Shown: positions 37,622-48,100 of the stretch, piece after piece | Layout: every line of letters starts with the position of its first letter | Numbering within the stretch: the first letter of the stretch is position 1 | Assembly (NCBI GenBank): GCA_003243425.1 | Contig: QFQP01000001.1 | Span: 186,001-250,000, forward strand | Origin: Archangium gephyra | GTDB taxonomy: Bacteria; Myxococcota; Myxococcia; Myxococcales; Myxococcaceae | Length of the DNA: 64,000 bases | Reading direction: 5' to 3' | Notes under the pieces: generated by a model | The model's input: the letters and a program-made list of their open reading frames with translations, nothing else | What the model was told of the DNA's origin: nothing | Database searches by the model: none | Program-made: the position numbers and the translations under genes

Positions 37622-40090
37622 ATGAGTGACTCGCTTCAGGTCTGGGTGCGCAACGACAAGGGCCAGGTGTACGGGCCGCTTTCGCCGCCCAGCGTCGAGC
37701 TGCTCATCGACAACGGCGTCATCGGCGGGCGGCTGCAGGTGTCGACCGACGGCCAGAACTACGTGTTTCCCGGCCGCGTGCCCGGCCTGCGCATGATCTT
37801 CCCCCGAGAAGTCTGGGGCGAGACGGTGGTGCCCGGCGACGACCTCGACGCCGAGTGGGGCAGGGTGGCGATGCCCGCTGCCTTGCCCGGTGGGCCGAGC
37901 GCGCCGCTGTCGTCTCCGTCGGGCGTCACCGCTGGAGCGCCCGTGGCTGGCCCCGGGGCGCGCGCGCCCATGCCTGGCCCCGGTGCCCGCGCGCCGGCCG
38001 GTGGCCCTGTCGCCGGTCCCGGAGCGCGCTCGCAGCAACAGCAGCAGCGCGCCTTCAACCCCTCGCAGTTCGGCGCGCAGGGCCGGCCACCGGCCCCGGT
38101 CCCCGGCGCGCCCGTGAAGTCCTCGCCGTCGGTGGCCGACTTCCTCTCGGCGCCCATGGGAGCGGCCGCGCCACCGCCGCACATCGCGCCGCGCCCCGTC
38201 GCCCCCGCGCCCGCGCGGCCGGTGGTGCCGGTCGACGACATCTCCGAAGCACCGTCGCCGCCGGTGGCGCCGCCGCGGCCGGCCGCGCAGCCCCCGCCCA
38301 CGCCGAAGGGCGACGCCGCGCTGCCCGCCAGCGGCTCACTCGAGCAGCACGGCGCGCCCCGCCTCTATTACCTCGCTGCGTCTGGAGAGCTCACCGGCAG
38401 GCTCACGGTCACCACCTACGACCGCGAGCTGCTGGTGCACTTCAAGCGCGGCAACCCGGAGTTCCTCGACTCGTCGCACCCCGACGACAGCCTCGCCACC
38501 TTCCTCACGCAGCAGCGGCTCGCCTCGCCGGAGCAGCTCGCGCAGGCGCAACGGGAAGCCCCGCGCTTCGGAGGCGACCTGCTGGGCGCGCTCTTCGGGC
38601 TGGGGCTCGTCAACCCCAACGCGGTGTTCACGCAGCTGGGGCAGCGCGCGACGGCGCTGTTGATGCGGTTGCTCATCAACGAGCAGGGCTCGTTCACCTT
38701 CGTGGCTGAAGAGCTGCCGGCGGCGCGGTCGATGCCCCTGGGCAATCGCTGGGCGCTCTACGCCGACGCGCTCCGCAAGCTGCCGCAGCCGGAGCTCCGC
38801 CGCCGCCTCGCGCGCGCGTGGGACCTGCCGGTCATGAAGGCCGGTGGCCGCGTGCAGCTCGCCGACGTGCGCCTGACACCGCAGGAGACGCGCGCGCTCA
38901 ACTACTTCGACGGTGTGCGCTCGCTCGCGCAGCTGGCCCGCGACGTGCCCGCCGAAGCCGAGGTCATTCTTCGCACCGCGTTCATGCTGCACCCGCTCGA
39001 GTTGGTGTCGTTCGCCGACGTGCCGGTGTCTGCGAGCCCGGGTCGTCCTCCGTCGCCACCCCGCGGCGTGCCGCCCGTCGCGCCGCCGGCCCGCCCCGTG
39101 GTGCCTGCGCCGCCGCCTGCCGGTGCGGCACCGCCGCGACCCGTCGTCGCGCCGCCGCCGGTGGCCCCCGCACCTGCGAAGCCCGCCTCGCCGTACCCGG
39201 GCGGAGCGCCACCCACCATCGCCGCGCCGCCGCCGGGTGCGAAGCCTCCCGGTGGAGCGCCTCCGACCGTTCGGCCACCGCCGGTGACGTCGAGCGTCTC
39301 GGCCGTCGCCTCGTCGCCCTCGACCGTGGCCCGGGCGGCACCAGCGGTCATGCGCCCCGTCGTCAGCTCGCCGTCGACGGTGCGCTCTTCACCGTCGGGG
39401 CTCGCGTCGGCGCCGGTGCCCGAAGACCTCAAGGGGCTCACCGCGCTCTTCGAAACGATGAAGAAGCAGACCTACTTCGAGGTGCTCGGCCTCAAGAAAG
39501 ACGCCGACGCCAACCAGGTGAAGGTGGCCTACCTCAAGGCCGCCCGCAGCTTTCACCCCGACACCGTTCCGCAGAACGCGCCGCCGGAGGTCGCGAAGGT
39601 GCGCGCCGACATCTTCGCGCTCATCAGCGAAGCCAACCGCACGCTCTCCGACCCGGTGCTGCGCGAGGACTACACGGCCGAGCTCGCCGCCGGTGGCAGT
39701 GGCTCGAAGGTCGACATCGAAAAAATCCTCCGCGCCGAGGACTGCTTCCAGAAGGGCACCATCATGGTGAAGGCGCGCAAGTACCCCGAGGCCCTCAAGA
39801 TGCTCGAGAGCGCCATCGCCGATAACCCCGACGAAGGTGAGTTCTACGCGTGGCGCGGCTACGCGAAGTTCCTGCTCGCCACCGACCGCAAGGCCGCCAC
39901 GCCCGACGTGCTGCGCGACATCCACCTCTGCGTCTCGAAGAACCCCAACGTGGCCAACGCCTATTACTTCCTCGGCTTCGTCGCGAAGCTCAACGGCGAC
40001 CACAAGACCGCCCTCGCCAACTTCAAGAAGTGCGTCGCGCTCGACCCCAAGCACATCGACGCCTCGCGCGAATTGCGCACGATGAAGTAA
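37622..40090 (+). CDS. Multi-domain GYF-like / DUF4388 / DnaJ / TPR protein
   Basis: An 822-residue cytoplasmic protein. The N-terminus (VWVRNDKGQVYGPLSPPSVELLIDNGVIGG) is GYF_2-like. Residues of about 70-235 are a Pro/Ala/Gly linker. About 240-395 is a DUF4388 (PATAN)-like domain (LYYLAASGELTGRLTV...LVHFKRGNPEFLDSS...). A second Pro-rich linker leads to a J domain with the HPD motif at 645-647 (YFEVLGLKKDADANQVKVAYLKAARSFHPD). The last 130 residues are TPR repeats ending LDPKHIDASRELR. J domains recruit Hsp70; the combination with DUF4388 is characteristic of Myxococcota. A small yhbY gene follows after ten bases. Confidence 0.88.
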   Translation: MSDSLQVWVRNDKGQVYGPLSPPSVELLIDNGVIGGRLQVSTDGQNYVFPGRVPGLRMIFPREVWGETVVPGDDLDAEWGRVAMPAALPGGPSAPLSSPSGVTAGAPVAGPGARAPMPGPGARAPAGGPVAGPGARSQQQQQRAFNPSQFGAQGRPPAPVPGAPVKSSPSVADFLSAPMGAAAPPPHIAPRPVAPAPARPVVPVDDISEAPSPPVAPPRPAAQPPPTPKGDAALPASGSLEQHGAPRLYYLAASGELTGRLTVTTYDRELLVHFKRGNPEFLDSSHPDDSLATFLTQQRLASPEQLAQAQREAPRFGGDLLGALFGLGLVNPNAVFTQLGQRATALLMRLLINEQGSFTFVAEELPAARSMPLGNRWALYADALRKLPQPELRRRLARAWDLPVMKAGGRVQLADVRLTPQETRALNYFDGVRSLAQLARDVPAEAEVILRTAFMLHPLELVSFADVPVSASPGRPPSPPRGVPPVAPPARPVVPAPPPAGAAPPRPVVAPPPVAPAPAKPASPYPGGAPPTIAAPPPGAKPPGGAPPTVRPPPVTSSVSAVASSPSTVARAAPAVMRPVVSSPSTVRSSPSGLASAPVPEDLKGLTALFETMKKQTYFEVLGLKKDADANQVKVAYLKAARSFHPDTVPQNAPPEVAKVRADIFALISEANRTLSDPVLREDYTAELAAGGSGSKVDIEKILRAEDCFQKGTIMVKARKYPEALKMLESAIADNPDEGEFYAWRGYAKFLLATDRKAATPDVLRDIHLCVSKNPNVANAYYFLGFVAKLNGDHKTALANFKKCVALDPKHIDASRELRTMK

Positions 40091-40100
40091 GGGGGCCGCC

Positions 40101-40418
40101 ATGCCTCTCAACGGAAAACAGAAGAGCCAGCTGCGCGCGCTCGGTCATCACCTCACCGTCGTCGTGCAGGTCGGCTCTGACGGCGTCACCGAAGGCGTCA
40201 TTGCGGCGACCGAACAGGCGCTCAAAGACCACGAGCTCATCAAGGTGAAGATCGCCGACGAACGCGAAGGCCGCGAAGGCGCCATCGAGGCGCTGGTGAA
40301 CGGTACCGGCGCCGAAGTGGCGCAGACGCTCGGCAAGACCGTGCTGCTCTTCAAGAAGCGCAAGAAGAACTCGAAGATCAACCTCGCCTCCGCGAAGGCG
40401 CCGCCTAGCGAGAAGTGA
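40101..40418 (+). CDS. yhbY: YhbY-family (CRM domain) RNA-binding protein
   Basis: A 105-residue protein with the CRM fold: MPLNGKQKSQLRALGHHLTVVVQVG at the N-terminus (the family usually has L-K-x-x-A-H-x-L-x-P-x-V-x-I-G), then ALKDHELIKVKI and a GKTVLLFKK strand. The usual GxxG loop is only partly kept (VGSDGVTEGVI). YhbY associates with pre-50S ribosomal particles. The AAGGGGG ribosome site lies between the DnaJ-TPR gene and this one, so the two are likely co-transcribed. The 3' end overlaps the convergent ceramidase-like gene by 14 bases. Confidence 0.88.
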   Translation: MPLNGKQKSQLRALGHHLTVVVQVGSDGVTEGVIAATEQALKDHELIKVKIADEREGREGAIEALVNGTGAEVAQTLGKTVLLFKKRKKNSKINLASAKAPPSEK

Positions 40419-41670
40419 CCCCGGCCAGCTGCGCGCCCTCCGTGAGCCGCTGCAGCAGCTCCGGAGGAAACAGCTGCCGTTTCGCCTCACCCGTTCCCGC
40501 GCGCGCGGCCTCGTCGGTCTCCACGTAGCCCGCGTAGCCGTCGGCCAGCGACACCACGCGCCGCACGTGCGCCTGCTGCTCGAGCACGCGGCCCGCGGCG
40601 TACGAAGGCTCGACCGGCACGAAGAGCAGGGTCGCTTCACCCAGCGTCAGGCCGTGCAGCACCGCGAGGTCTTCCGCGTCGTCGCACACCGCGTTCTCGA
40701 CGACGGGCCGCACGAGCGAGGGCACCACGTTGCGTGCGTCGGGGCGGGGCAGCGAGACGTGTACTTCGCTCCACGCCGCGTCGAGGACCTCGGGCTGCGT
40801 GCGCGTGGGCATCATCTTCACCAGCGCTTCGAGCTTCGTGGCCACCGCTTCGGGCGTCGGCAGCGCCTCGCGGTTGATGCTCGCGTTGCCGGCCGCGCCC
40901 TGGAGCACCAGCGTCACCGGGCCGCCGTTCTCTTCGAACTTCGCGGCCAGCAGCCCCGGCCAGTCGGGGTGAAGGCCCGCGGGCTTGCGACCGACGGTCG
41001 TGGGGTGCGCCGAGATGACCAGCAGCTGCGCGAGCGGCCCGCGCTCACCGTCGAAGCGAAGACGCAGAACGCGGCGGTCGGCCTCAGGCCCCGAGCGCGC
41101 GACGGTGATTCCCTCGGTCACCGTGTCGCCGACCTCCAGCCTGGCGAAGGCGAGTCGTTGGCTCGCGGCGCTCAAGGCCTCCCGCGCGTTCGTCACCAGC
41201 GCGGCCTCGACGGCCTGGTCGTAGCGGCCGAGCGCTCCGTATTCTTCGGCGGCCGACGGGGCGTACGCGCCGGGCCCGGAGTGCGTGTGCGTGGCAAGCA
41301 CCCATGTGGGGAAGGGCTGCTCCTTCCCGATGGCGTCGCGCAGCTGAGGCGTCACCAGCAACACGTCGAGCAGCACCAGGCCCAGGCGCTGCGCACCGAC
41401 GTCGAGCACCAGCGCGCGCGCGGAAACCGGCGCCAACGCTGACGTCACCGAGCCCGGAAACGGCCCGTAACCGCCGGCAGGCACTGGGAAGGGCAGCGTG
41501 AAATCGACGCGCGCGGCGCCGGCCTTCAACGCGCCCTGACCCCGTGAGATGAACGAGAGCGCCGGCTCCTGCTTCGGCCATGCACCGCAGCGGTCGACCG
41601 ACGCTGCGCCGAACCCGACGAGCGCCAGCCCAAGCAACACCGCAGCAGTGATGAGCAGACGACGCTTCAC
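40405..41670 (-). CDS. Neutral/alkaline ceramidase-like secreted hydrolase
   Basis: A 421-residue exported protein with an N-terminal signal or anchor (MKRRLLITAAVLLGLALVGFGAASV). It resembles the N-terminal domain of neutral ceramidases: AGAARVDFTLP...AGGYGPFPG near the start, the metal-binding WVLATHTHSGPGAY, SAHPTTVGRKPAGLHPDWPG and LVLQGAAGNASINR. True ceramidases have 650-750 residues with a C-terminal Ig-like domain; this short form lacks it and belongs to the broader family, so ceramide as substrate is unproven. It ends in TAG, another ordinary use of that codon here. Confidence 0.83.
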   Translation of the reverse strand: MKRRLLITAAVLLGLALVGFGAASVDRCGAWPKQEPALSFISRGQGALKAGAARVDFTLPFPVPAGGYGPFPGSVTSALAPVSARALVLDVGAQRLGLVLLDVLLVTPQLRDAIGKEQPFPTWVLATHTHSGPGAYAPSAAEEYGALGRYDQAVEAALVTNAREALSAASQRLAFARLEVGDTVTEGITVARSGPEADRRVLRLRFDGERGPLAQLLVISAHPTTVGRKPAGLHPDWPGLLAAKFEENGGPVTLVLQGAAGNASINREALPTPEAVATKLEALVKMMPTRTQPEVLDAAWSEVHVSLPRPDARNVVPSLVRPVVENAVCDDAEDLAVLHGLTLGEATLLFVPVEPSYAAGRVLEQQAHVRRVVSLADGYAGYVETDEAARAGTGEAKRQLFPPELLQRLTEGAQLAGVTSR

Positions 41671-41744
41671 GGCCCCACGCTGTACTACGGTGCTCGACGC
41701 TCACCCGGGGGAATCACCCAACGTCGCTCAATCGCGTACACGCC

Positions 41745-42233
41745 GTGTTCGACGCGTTGTGGCTGTCTTCGTGCGTCCTCGATCTCGAGTTGCCGGAGGC
41801 GCCGCGGCAGGGCTCGCTCGTCGGCATCGTCGACACCTCACCCATCGACGGCGCGGGCCACGCGGTGGTGCTGGTCGACACCAATGGTCAGAAGCTCACC
41901 GTCAACCCCGAAGCGAACGGCGCGTTCCGTTTTCCCGAGGTGCTGCCGGGGCTCTACGCCCTGGACGTGCGCATCGACGGCTTCGCGCCGCTGGTGGTGC
42001 CCAACGTTCGCGTGAAGTCGGGTGAAGCGGTCGACGTGGGCGTGCTCGAGCCGCTCTTTCTTCAAGATGAACGCGCGAGTGGCTTCATTCGTGGCCGCGT
42101 CACCAATGGCGCCGGTGGCGCGGTGGCGGGCACGTCACTGCAGTTCTTCCTGCCCTCGTCGACCTCTCCGCTCACGGCCGCGGTGGCCGACGCCGACGGC
42201 AACTTCGATGCACCGGTGACCTCGGGAACGTAG
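41745..42233 (+). CDS. Giant surface-protein gene, fragment 1 (N-terminal, ends at in-frame TAG)
   Basis: A 162-residue fragment. The N-terminus is uncertain: a GTG at 41745 gives MFDALWLSSCVLDLE, with a lipobox-like LSSC, but no good ribosome site and a very short signal, so a frameshift may hide the true start. Two carboxypeptidase-regulatory-like domains follow (GSLVGIVDTSPIDGAGHAVV..., FIRGRVTNGAGGAVAGTSL...). The frame stops at TAG 42231-42233 within what should be a GTYRLVARHPWYAE strand, and the next fragment continues in the same frame. The codon stands where this domain normally has Tyr, which a single base (TAC or TAT to TAG) would explain. Confidence 0.65.
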   Translation: MFDALWLSSCVLDLELPEAPRQGSLVGIVDTSPIDGAGHAVVLVDTNGQKLTVNPEANGAFRFPEVLPGLYALDVRIDGFAPLVVPNVRVKSGEAVDVGVLEPLFLQDERASGFIRGRVTNGAGGAVAGTSLQFFLPSSTSPLTAAVADADGNFDAPVTSGT

Positions 42234-42239
42234 CGGCTG

Positions 42240-45167
42240 GTGGCGCGGCACCCCTGGTACGCCGAAGCCACGCTCGAGAACGTGGTGGTCGCCGAAGGTC
42301 AGACCGTCGACCTGCGCATGTCGCCCATCGTGTTGTCGATTCGGCCCGCGACCATCAGCGGCGTGGTGCTCGTCGAGCGCGACGGGCAGCCCACGACCGC
42401 GGCGCAAGGCGCGACGGTGACGTTGTCGACGGGCGCGACGACCACCACCGATGCCGACGGCAAGTACGTGCTCACCGGCGTGGTGGCGGGCACGCACACG
42501 CTCCGCGCGCAGCTCGCGCAGTACGCAGACCCGCTCCCCTCGCGCACCATCACCGTCGAGCCCGATGGCCTGATGACCGCCGACACCATCACGCTCGAGC
42601 TGCTGCGTGGCTCGGTGCGCGGCACGGTCGAGACCGCCGACGGTGCTCCCGCTGACGGCATCACCGCGTCACTCGCGCCCGTGGGCTACGGGGCCGCCGC
42701 TGCGGTGGGCATGGTGTCGTCGCGCGCGCAGTACCTCATCACCAGCGTGCCCTACGGCGACTACACGCTGACGCTCTCGAAGCAGGGCTACTTCCGCGCG
42801 TCGCTCACGGTGCGCGTCGACGCGCCGAGCGTCAACGTGTCGAACACCGTGCTCGCGCCGCAGAGCGGCGATTTTCTCATCGACGATCTCGACCCCGACA
42901 ACCCCCCGACCTTCACGCGCACCGCGAACGTGACGGTGGTCTTCACCAACACCGCCAACGCCACCGAGATGCGCATCAGCGAAGACCAGGCCTTCACCGG
43001 CGTGAACTTCGTGACCTTCCAGAACAACCGGCCCATCACCCTGACCGGCACCGAAGGCGTGAAGACGCTCTACGTGCAGCTCAAGGACAACACCGGCACC
43101 GTGGGGCCGACGTTGAGCAGCAGCATCACGCTCGACACCACGCCGCCGGCCGCGCCTTCGCTCGAGCTCGACTCCACCGGCGTCTCGGGCGCGGGGCTCA
43201 AGTTCACCAACTCGAACGTGACGCTGCCGCTGCGCGTGTTGGCGCAGGACACGCTGTCGGGCGTTTCGGGCATGCGCCTGTCGGGCACCGGCGCTGCGAC
43301 CGGCGGGCTGCTGACGACCCCCACGCTGCCGTACCAGAGCGACGCGGTGTTCAACCGCGCGGTCACCACCGACGGCGTGCAGACCGTCTACGCGCAGGTC
43401 ATCGACAACGCAGGCAACGCGAGCGCCATCGTCAGCGACGTCGTCGTGGTCGACCGCGCGGTGCCTTCTGGCGCCATCACTGCGCTGCGCGGCCCCGGCG
43501 CGACGGCCGATGGCTACACGAATCAACTCTTCGTCGACGTGCAGGTCGCGGTCGGCGCCGAACCCGATGGCGGCAGCGTGCAGGTGAAGCTCGCGAACGC
43601 CGCGGGGCCTGACCTCGACGCCGCGCAGTTCCAGGCCGCGCTGCCGGTGGTCAGCTGGCACCTCGGCGCCGCGAGCGACGGCCTCAAGACGATTCACGCG
43701 CAGTTCCGCGACACCGCCGGAAATCTCAGCGCGCCGCTCAACACCACCATCACCTACGACGTGACCGCGCCTTCACCGGTGTCGGCCAACGTGACGCCGG
43801 CGATCTCACCCAGCACCTCGGTGACGGTGAACGTGGCGTCGTCGGCCAGCGATCTGTCGGCCACCGAAGCCGTGACCGTGTCCGAGAACCCCAGCTTCAC
43901 CGCCGCGGGCACCGTGGGGCCGATGCCCATGCCGGGCTCGGGGCAGATTCCCTTCACGCTGAGCAACGGTGACGGCGTGCACACCGTGTACGTGCGCTTC
44001 AAGGACCGGGCGGGCAACACCTCGGTCGTCACCGCGCAGGTCACGCTCGACGACACGCCGCCGTCGGCGCCGAGCTTCTCGCTGGTGGCCACGGGCACGC
44101 GCGGCGCCACGAAGTTCACGAGGAACGGCGCCTCGCTCCCCTTCACCCTCACCGGCGTCGATGCGCTCAGCGGCGTCGCGCAGATGCGGTTGTCCACGTC
44201 TTCCGCTGTCGGTGCCAACGGCCTGCTGACGACGGGCACGACCTCGCCGTGGGTGGCCAGCGGCACCTTCACGCGCGCCGCGGGCGACGCACCGGTGACC
44301 GTCTACGCGCAGCTCATCGACGCCGCGGGCAACGCGATCGCCGTGGTCTCGGACACCATCGTGGTCGACACCGCAGTGCCGTCGGGCACGGTGAACATCG
44401 CGCGGGGCGCCGAGGCGACCGTCGACGGCTTCACCAACTCGAGCGTGGTCAACGTGTCGCTCACCGCGCCGGCCGAGCCCAACGGCGGCGGCGTGACCTT
44501 CAAGATGGCGAACACCAACGGCATCGAGCTCACCCAGGCCGCGTTTCAGGAGCTCTCGCCGACGGTCAGCTGGTTCCTGAGCAACGGCGAAGGCTCGAAG
44601 ACCGTCTACGTGGTGTTCCGCGACTCGGCCGGCAACGAGTCGACGCCGGTGACCGCGAACATCACCTACGACCTCACGGCTCCCACGCCGGCGACCGCCA
44701 CGATTACGCCGGCGACCACGCGCGTGCTGGGCGTGACGGTCGCCGTGGCTTCGAGCGCAGGTGACTTGTCCCCGACCACCGGCCTCACGCTGTCTGAGTC
44801 GAGCAGCTTCTCGGGGAGCGGCACCGTCGGCCCCATGGCGATGCCGGGCGGTGGCACGGTCGGCTTCACGCTCTCGAACTCGGGAGACGGGCTGCCACCA
44901 TCTACGTGCGCTTCCGCGACCGCGCCGGCAACAGCACCATCGTTCCCGCCACCGTCACCGTCGACAGCACGCCGCCCAGCGGCACCATCGACGTCACCGG
45001 CACGCTCGCCGACGGTGTCACCACCAGCCGCGCGCTCACCGCGACCACCGACGTGCGCGTGGGCCTCCGCGTTTCGGGCGCGACCGAATACTTCCTCGGC
45101 ACTGGGTCGCTCACGACGTGCCCCTCGAGCGGGTACACGGCGATGCCGCCCAACGGCGAAGTGCTGA
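42240..45167 (+). CDS. Giant surface-protein gene, fragment 2 (Ig-like repeats, frameshift at about 44.9 kb)
   Basis: Continues fragment 1 in frame. It holds two more regulatory-like domains (ATISGVVLVERDGQPTTAAQG..., LLRGSVRGTVETADGAPADG...) and then a long array of Ig-like domains. Two complete 305-residue units, each made of a TPP-x-APS, an AVPSG and a TAP-x-P module, begin at codons 43131 and 44046. Real homology ends at NSGDGL near 44895. The last 90 residues of this frame (PPSTCASATAPATAPS...) are an out-of-frame, Pro/Ser/Arg-rich read of the gene, which continues correctly in the frame of fragment 3. Likely an exported adhesin or filament-type protein. Confidence 0.72.
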   Translation: MARHPWYAEATLENVVVAEGQTVDLRMSPIVLSIRPATISGVVLVERDGQPTTAAQGATVTLSTGATTTTDADGKYVLTGVVAGTHTLRAQLAQYADPLPSRTITVEPDGLMTADTITLELLRGSVRGTVETADGAPADGITASLAPVGYGAAAAVGMVSSRAQYLITSVPYGDYTLTLSKQGYFRASLTVRVDAPSVNVSNTVLAPQSGDFLIDDLDPDNPPTFTRTANVTVVFTNTANATEMRISEDQAFTGVNFVTFQNNRPITLTGTEGVKTLYVQLKDNTGTVGPTLSSSITLDTTPPAAPSLELDSTGVSGAGLKFTNSNVTLPLRVLAQDTLSGVSGMRLSGTGAATGGLLTTPTLPYQSDAVFNRAVTTDGVQTVYAQVIDNAGNASAIVSDVVVVDRAVPSGAITALRGPGATADGYTNQLFVDVQVAVGAEPDGGSVQVKLANAAGPDLDAAQFQAALPVVSWHLGAASDGLKTIHAQFRDTAGNLSAPLNTTITYDVTAPSPVSANVTPAISPSTSVTVNVASSASDLSATEAVTVSENPSFTAAGTVGPMPMPGSGQIPFTLSNGDGVHTVYVRFKDRAGNTSVVTAQVTLDDTPPSAPSFSLVATGTRGATKFTRNGASLPFTLTGVDALSGVAQMRLSTSSAVGANGLLTTGTTSPWVASGTFTRAAGDAPVTVYAQLIDAAGNAIAVVSDTIVVDTAVPSGTVNIARGAEATVDGFTNSSVVNVSLTAPAEPNGGGVTFKMANTNGIELTQAAFQELSPTVSWFLSNGEGSKTVYVVFRDSAGNESTPVTANITYDLTAPTPATATITPATTRVLGVTVAVASSAGDLSPTTGLTLSESSSFSGSGTVGPMAMPGGGTVGFTLSNSGDGLPPSTCASATAPATAPSFPPPSPSTARRPAAPSTSPARSPTVSPPAARSPRPPTCAWASAFRARPNTSSALGRSRRAPRAGTRRCRPTAKC
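43131..44959 (+). repeat. Two tandem about-915-bp coding repeats (Ig-like triple module)
   Basis: Unit 1 runs from 43131 and unit 2 from 44046; the start of a third lies at 44960. The first interval is 915 bases (305 codons) and the second only 914. Both units encode the same order of LDxTPPxAPS, VVDxAVPSG...RG..AT.DG.TN and ITYDxTAPxP modules, with divergence between copies at the amino acid level. The one-base shorter second unit coincides with the frameshift near 44.9 kb. Confidence 0.85.
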
Positions 45168-48100
45168 CCACCGTCGCCGGCGGCGCTGAAGGCGTTCGTG
45201 AACTTCGGGGCTGCTTCCGCGACGCGGCCGGCAACGTGTTCGGCGGCGCGGTCTCGGGAGGCTGGGCGCCGTCGACGAGCATCACCTTCGACGGCACCGC
45301 GCCCACCGGTTGCGTCGTCACCGCCACCGGTCGCCGCCGCGACGGTTCGCCGTCGACGGTGAACGGCAAGACCGCGGCCACCAAGATTCCCGTCACCATC
45401 AGCGGCTGCGGCGGCGCGCCGGTCGACATGGCCATCGTCGCCGGCTTGGTCACCTGCAACGCGGGCGCGAGCCTCCAGTGGCAGCGCTACTCGGGCACCG
45501 TCGACTTCACGTTGCCCAATCAAGACGGCCTCACGGCCATCAACGCGTGCGTGCGCGACCAGGCGCTCAACGTGGGCTCGATGACGGGCACCTCGATGAC
45601 GCTCGACACGCAGGCGCCCACCGGCGCCGTCATTGCCATCGACAGCCCGCAGGCCAACGGCTTCACCAACGTGACCGCCCCCGTCATCACCGGCAGCGCC
45701 GACGACGCGACCAGCTGGGGGCTCTCGGAGAGCTCGCGCGGGCCGTTCACGTCGCTCGCGTATTCGGCGACGCCGAGCACCACCACGTACACGTTCTCGT
45801 CGCCGGGGCGGAAACGGCTGTTCGCGCAGTTCGTCGACGACGTCGGCAACGCGAGCGCTCCCGTCGAGGCCAGCGTCACCGTCGACACCACGGCGCCCGC
45901 GGTGCCTCGCTTCTATTCCGTCGACTTCGACAATCGCGGCGCGCGGCTCTTCTGGGATCCCGTCACCGACGCGTCGGGCATTCTCCGCTACGAGCTGTGG
46001 TGCGGCGTCTCGAGCGCGGCTGCGAAGTGCGCCGAGGTCGACGGCACCAGGAGCGACGGCTGGGTGCTCAATCTCCCCAATCGTCGCGATCAGGTCTTCG
46101 CGGTGCGCGCGGTCGACAGCGCCACCAACGCTTCGCCGCTGAGCACCACCATCGCCGGCGCCGTGGGCTTCCGCCGCATCGCCGTGCCGTTCAACAGCGC
46201 CTACTCGGTGCAGCCCTTCGACATCGCCACCCGGGGCGACGACATCTACGTCACCTATTCCGAGCGCGACGCCAACTGGACCAACGCGACCGGCAACCTG
46301 AAGATCGCCGTGTCGAACGACCGGGGTCTGACCTGGCGCTTCAACCCGCTCGACGACGGCTTCGGAGGTGAGCGGCAGGTCGGCCGCATCGGCTTCGTCG
46401 ACGACGCGGTCATCGTGACCACCGCGGGCACCCCGGCCGACGTCGCCACCAGTGAGGTGAAGGTCTACCGTTCGACGAACTCGGGCACGTCGTGGGCGCA
46501 GGTGACGAACGCCTCGCTGGCGACCGACGCCAACTTCGCCGCCGCGGGAACGGGCCTGGGCCTCATCACCAACGGTGCGCGCGTGGGCGTGTACTACCGC
46601 AACAACGCCAGCGCCGACCTGCGCATCGCCTATTCGAACGCGTCGGGCGCGTCGGTCACCCTGGCGTCCGCGGCCTACTACACGCTGCCCAGCAGCAGCG
46701 TGACGCAGCTCAAGTCGTGCGGCGGCAACTACAGCCTCGTGCACGCGTGGAAGAACGGGTCGACGCTGCAGGCGCTCACGCACTACTTCTTCAACCAGAA
46801 CACCGCGAACGTGGCCGGTGGCGAAGCGTCGCTGAGCACCGTGCTCAGCGGCTCGGGCGCGGGCAACACCTTCAGCAGCTACGACCTCGCGTGCGTGTCG
46901 CTCCCGGAAGCCACGCAGAGCTACCTCGTCTACACCGCGAGCCCCAACGCGCTGTACTTCCGCCGCAAGCTGGCCGCGTCGACGGGCTTCCTGTCGGCCG
47001 TGTCGCTCGCCACCGACGCCGACCTCAGCCAGGCGCCCAGGGTGTGGGCGGGCTCGCGCAACGTGTACGCGCTGTACCGCAACACCTCGAACGAACTGAT
47101 GCTGCTCGAGTCGCGCGACGAAGGCGTGAACTTCAGCGCCGCCGACCGAACGCGCCTGGCGCGCGGCGCCTCAGACGGCATCGCCGCGGTGCTGGCGGGT
47201 GAAAACTCCGAAGACGTCGCCGTGGCCTTCACCGACGCCACCGGCACCTCGCTCACCTTGATGGTGCCCGCGCTGCCGTCGGTGCGCAGCGTGGGCGAGC
47301 CGGGGCTCACCACCAGCCGCCTGTCGTGGACACCGGTGTCGGGCATCGACCGCTACCAGGTCGCGCAGGGCGCTTCGCTGCTCTCGCCGTTCACCGACTT
47401 CAACTACGCGAGCGTCGTTTCGTACGACGTTCCGTCCGCTGCGACACCGCAGTACTTCTCGATTCGCGCCATCGACGCGCAGGGCATGCCGGGCAACGAC
47501 GGCAACGTGTGGCACGCGCAGCCGTCGACGGTGTCCACGGTGCTCACCGGCGCTACCAGCACCACCGGCGTGCTGTCTTCGAGCGCGGGCATCGTGGCCT
47601 ACAACCAGAACGCGCTGCTCCTGCCTCCGTGGGGCCTCAAGGCGAGCGGTACCTACGACCTCACCGTGTACCGTACGAGCAACGGCGGGGTGAGCTGGTC
47701 GCCGTATTCGTGGGTGACCTCGACGACCACTGCGGCGCGTGCGCTGGTGGGCTTCGGCAACCGCGCGTTCCTCTTCTACCGGCTGTCGTCGCTGGCCGGC
47801 GTGCGCGCGCGCTTCTTCTCTGACCTCACCGGCACCGTCGCCAGCGAAGTGGTGGTCGACAACACGCTCAGCGCCGACTTCATCTCGGCCAGGGCCGACG
47901 TGAACAACTCGCGCGTGCTGGTGGCCTACGTGAACGCCGCGACCGACGTGATTCGCAGCGCCTACACGACGGACGGCACGACCTACACGCTGGGCACGTC
48001 GTTCGCGGTGCCCACCGCAGGAGCCAACACCACCATCGACGGGCTCGAGGTGGTGAAGCTCGATGGCGCGCGCGCGCTCCTCACCTGGCGGCAGACCACG

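Noticed and set aside
42231..42233. TAG coding for pyrrolysine or general reassignment of TAG
   Set aside because: TAG ends two ordinary genes in the window (at 7795 and 40405), and no pyl genes are present.
44666..46783. A 705-codon minus-strand frame
   Set aside because: It is antisense to the Ig-like part of the giant gene, Arg/Ala/Gly-rich, with no domain and no ribosome site.
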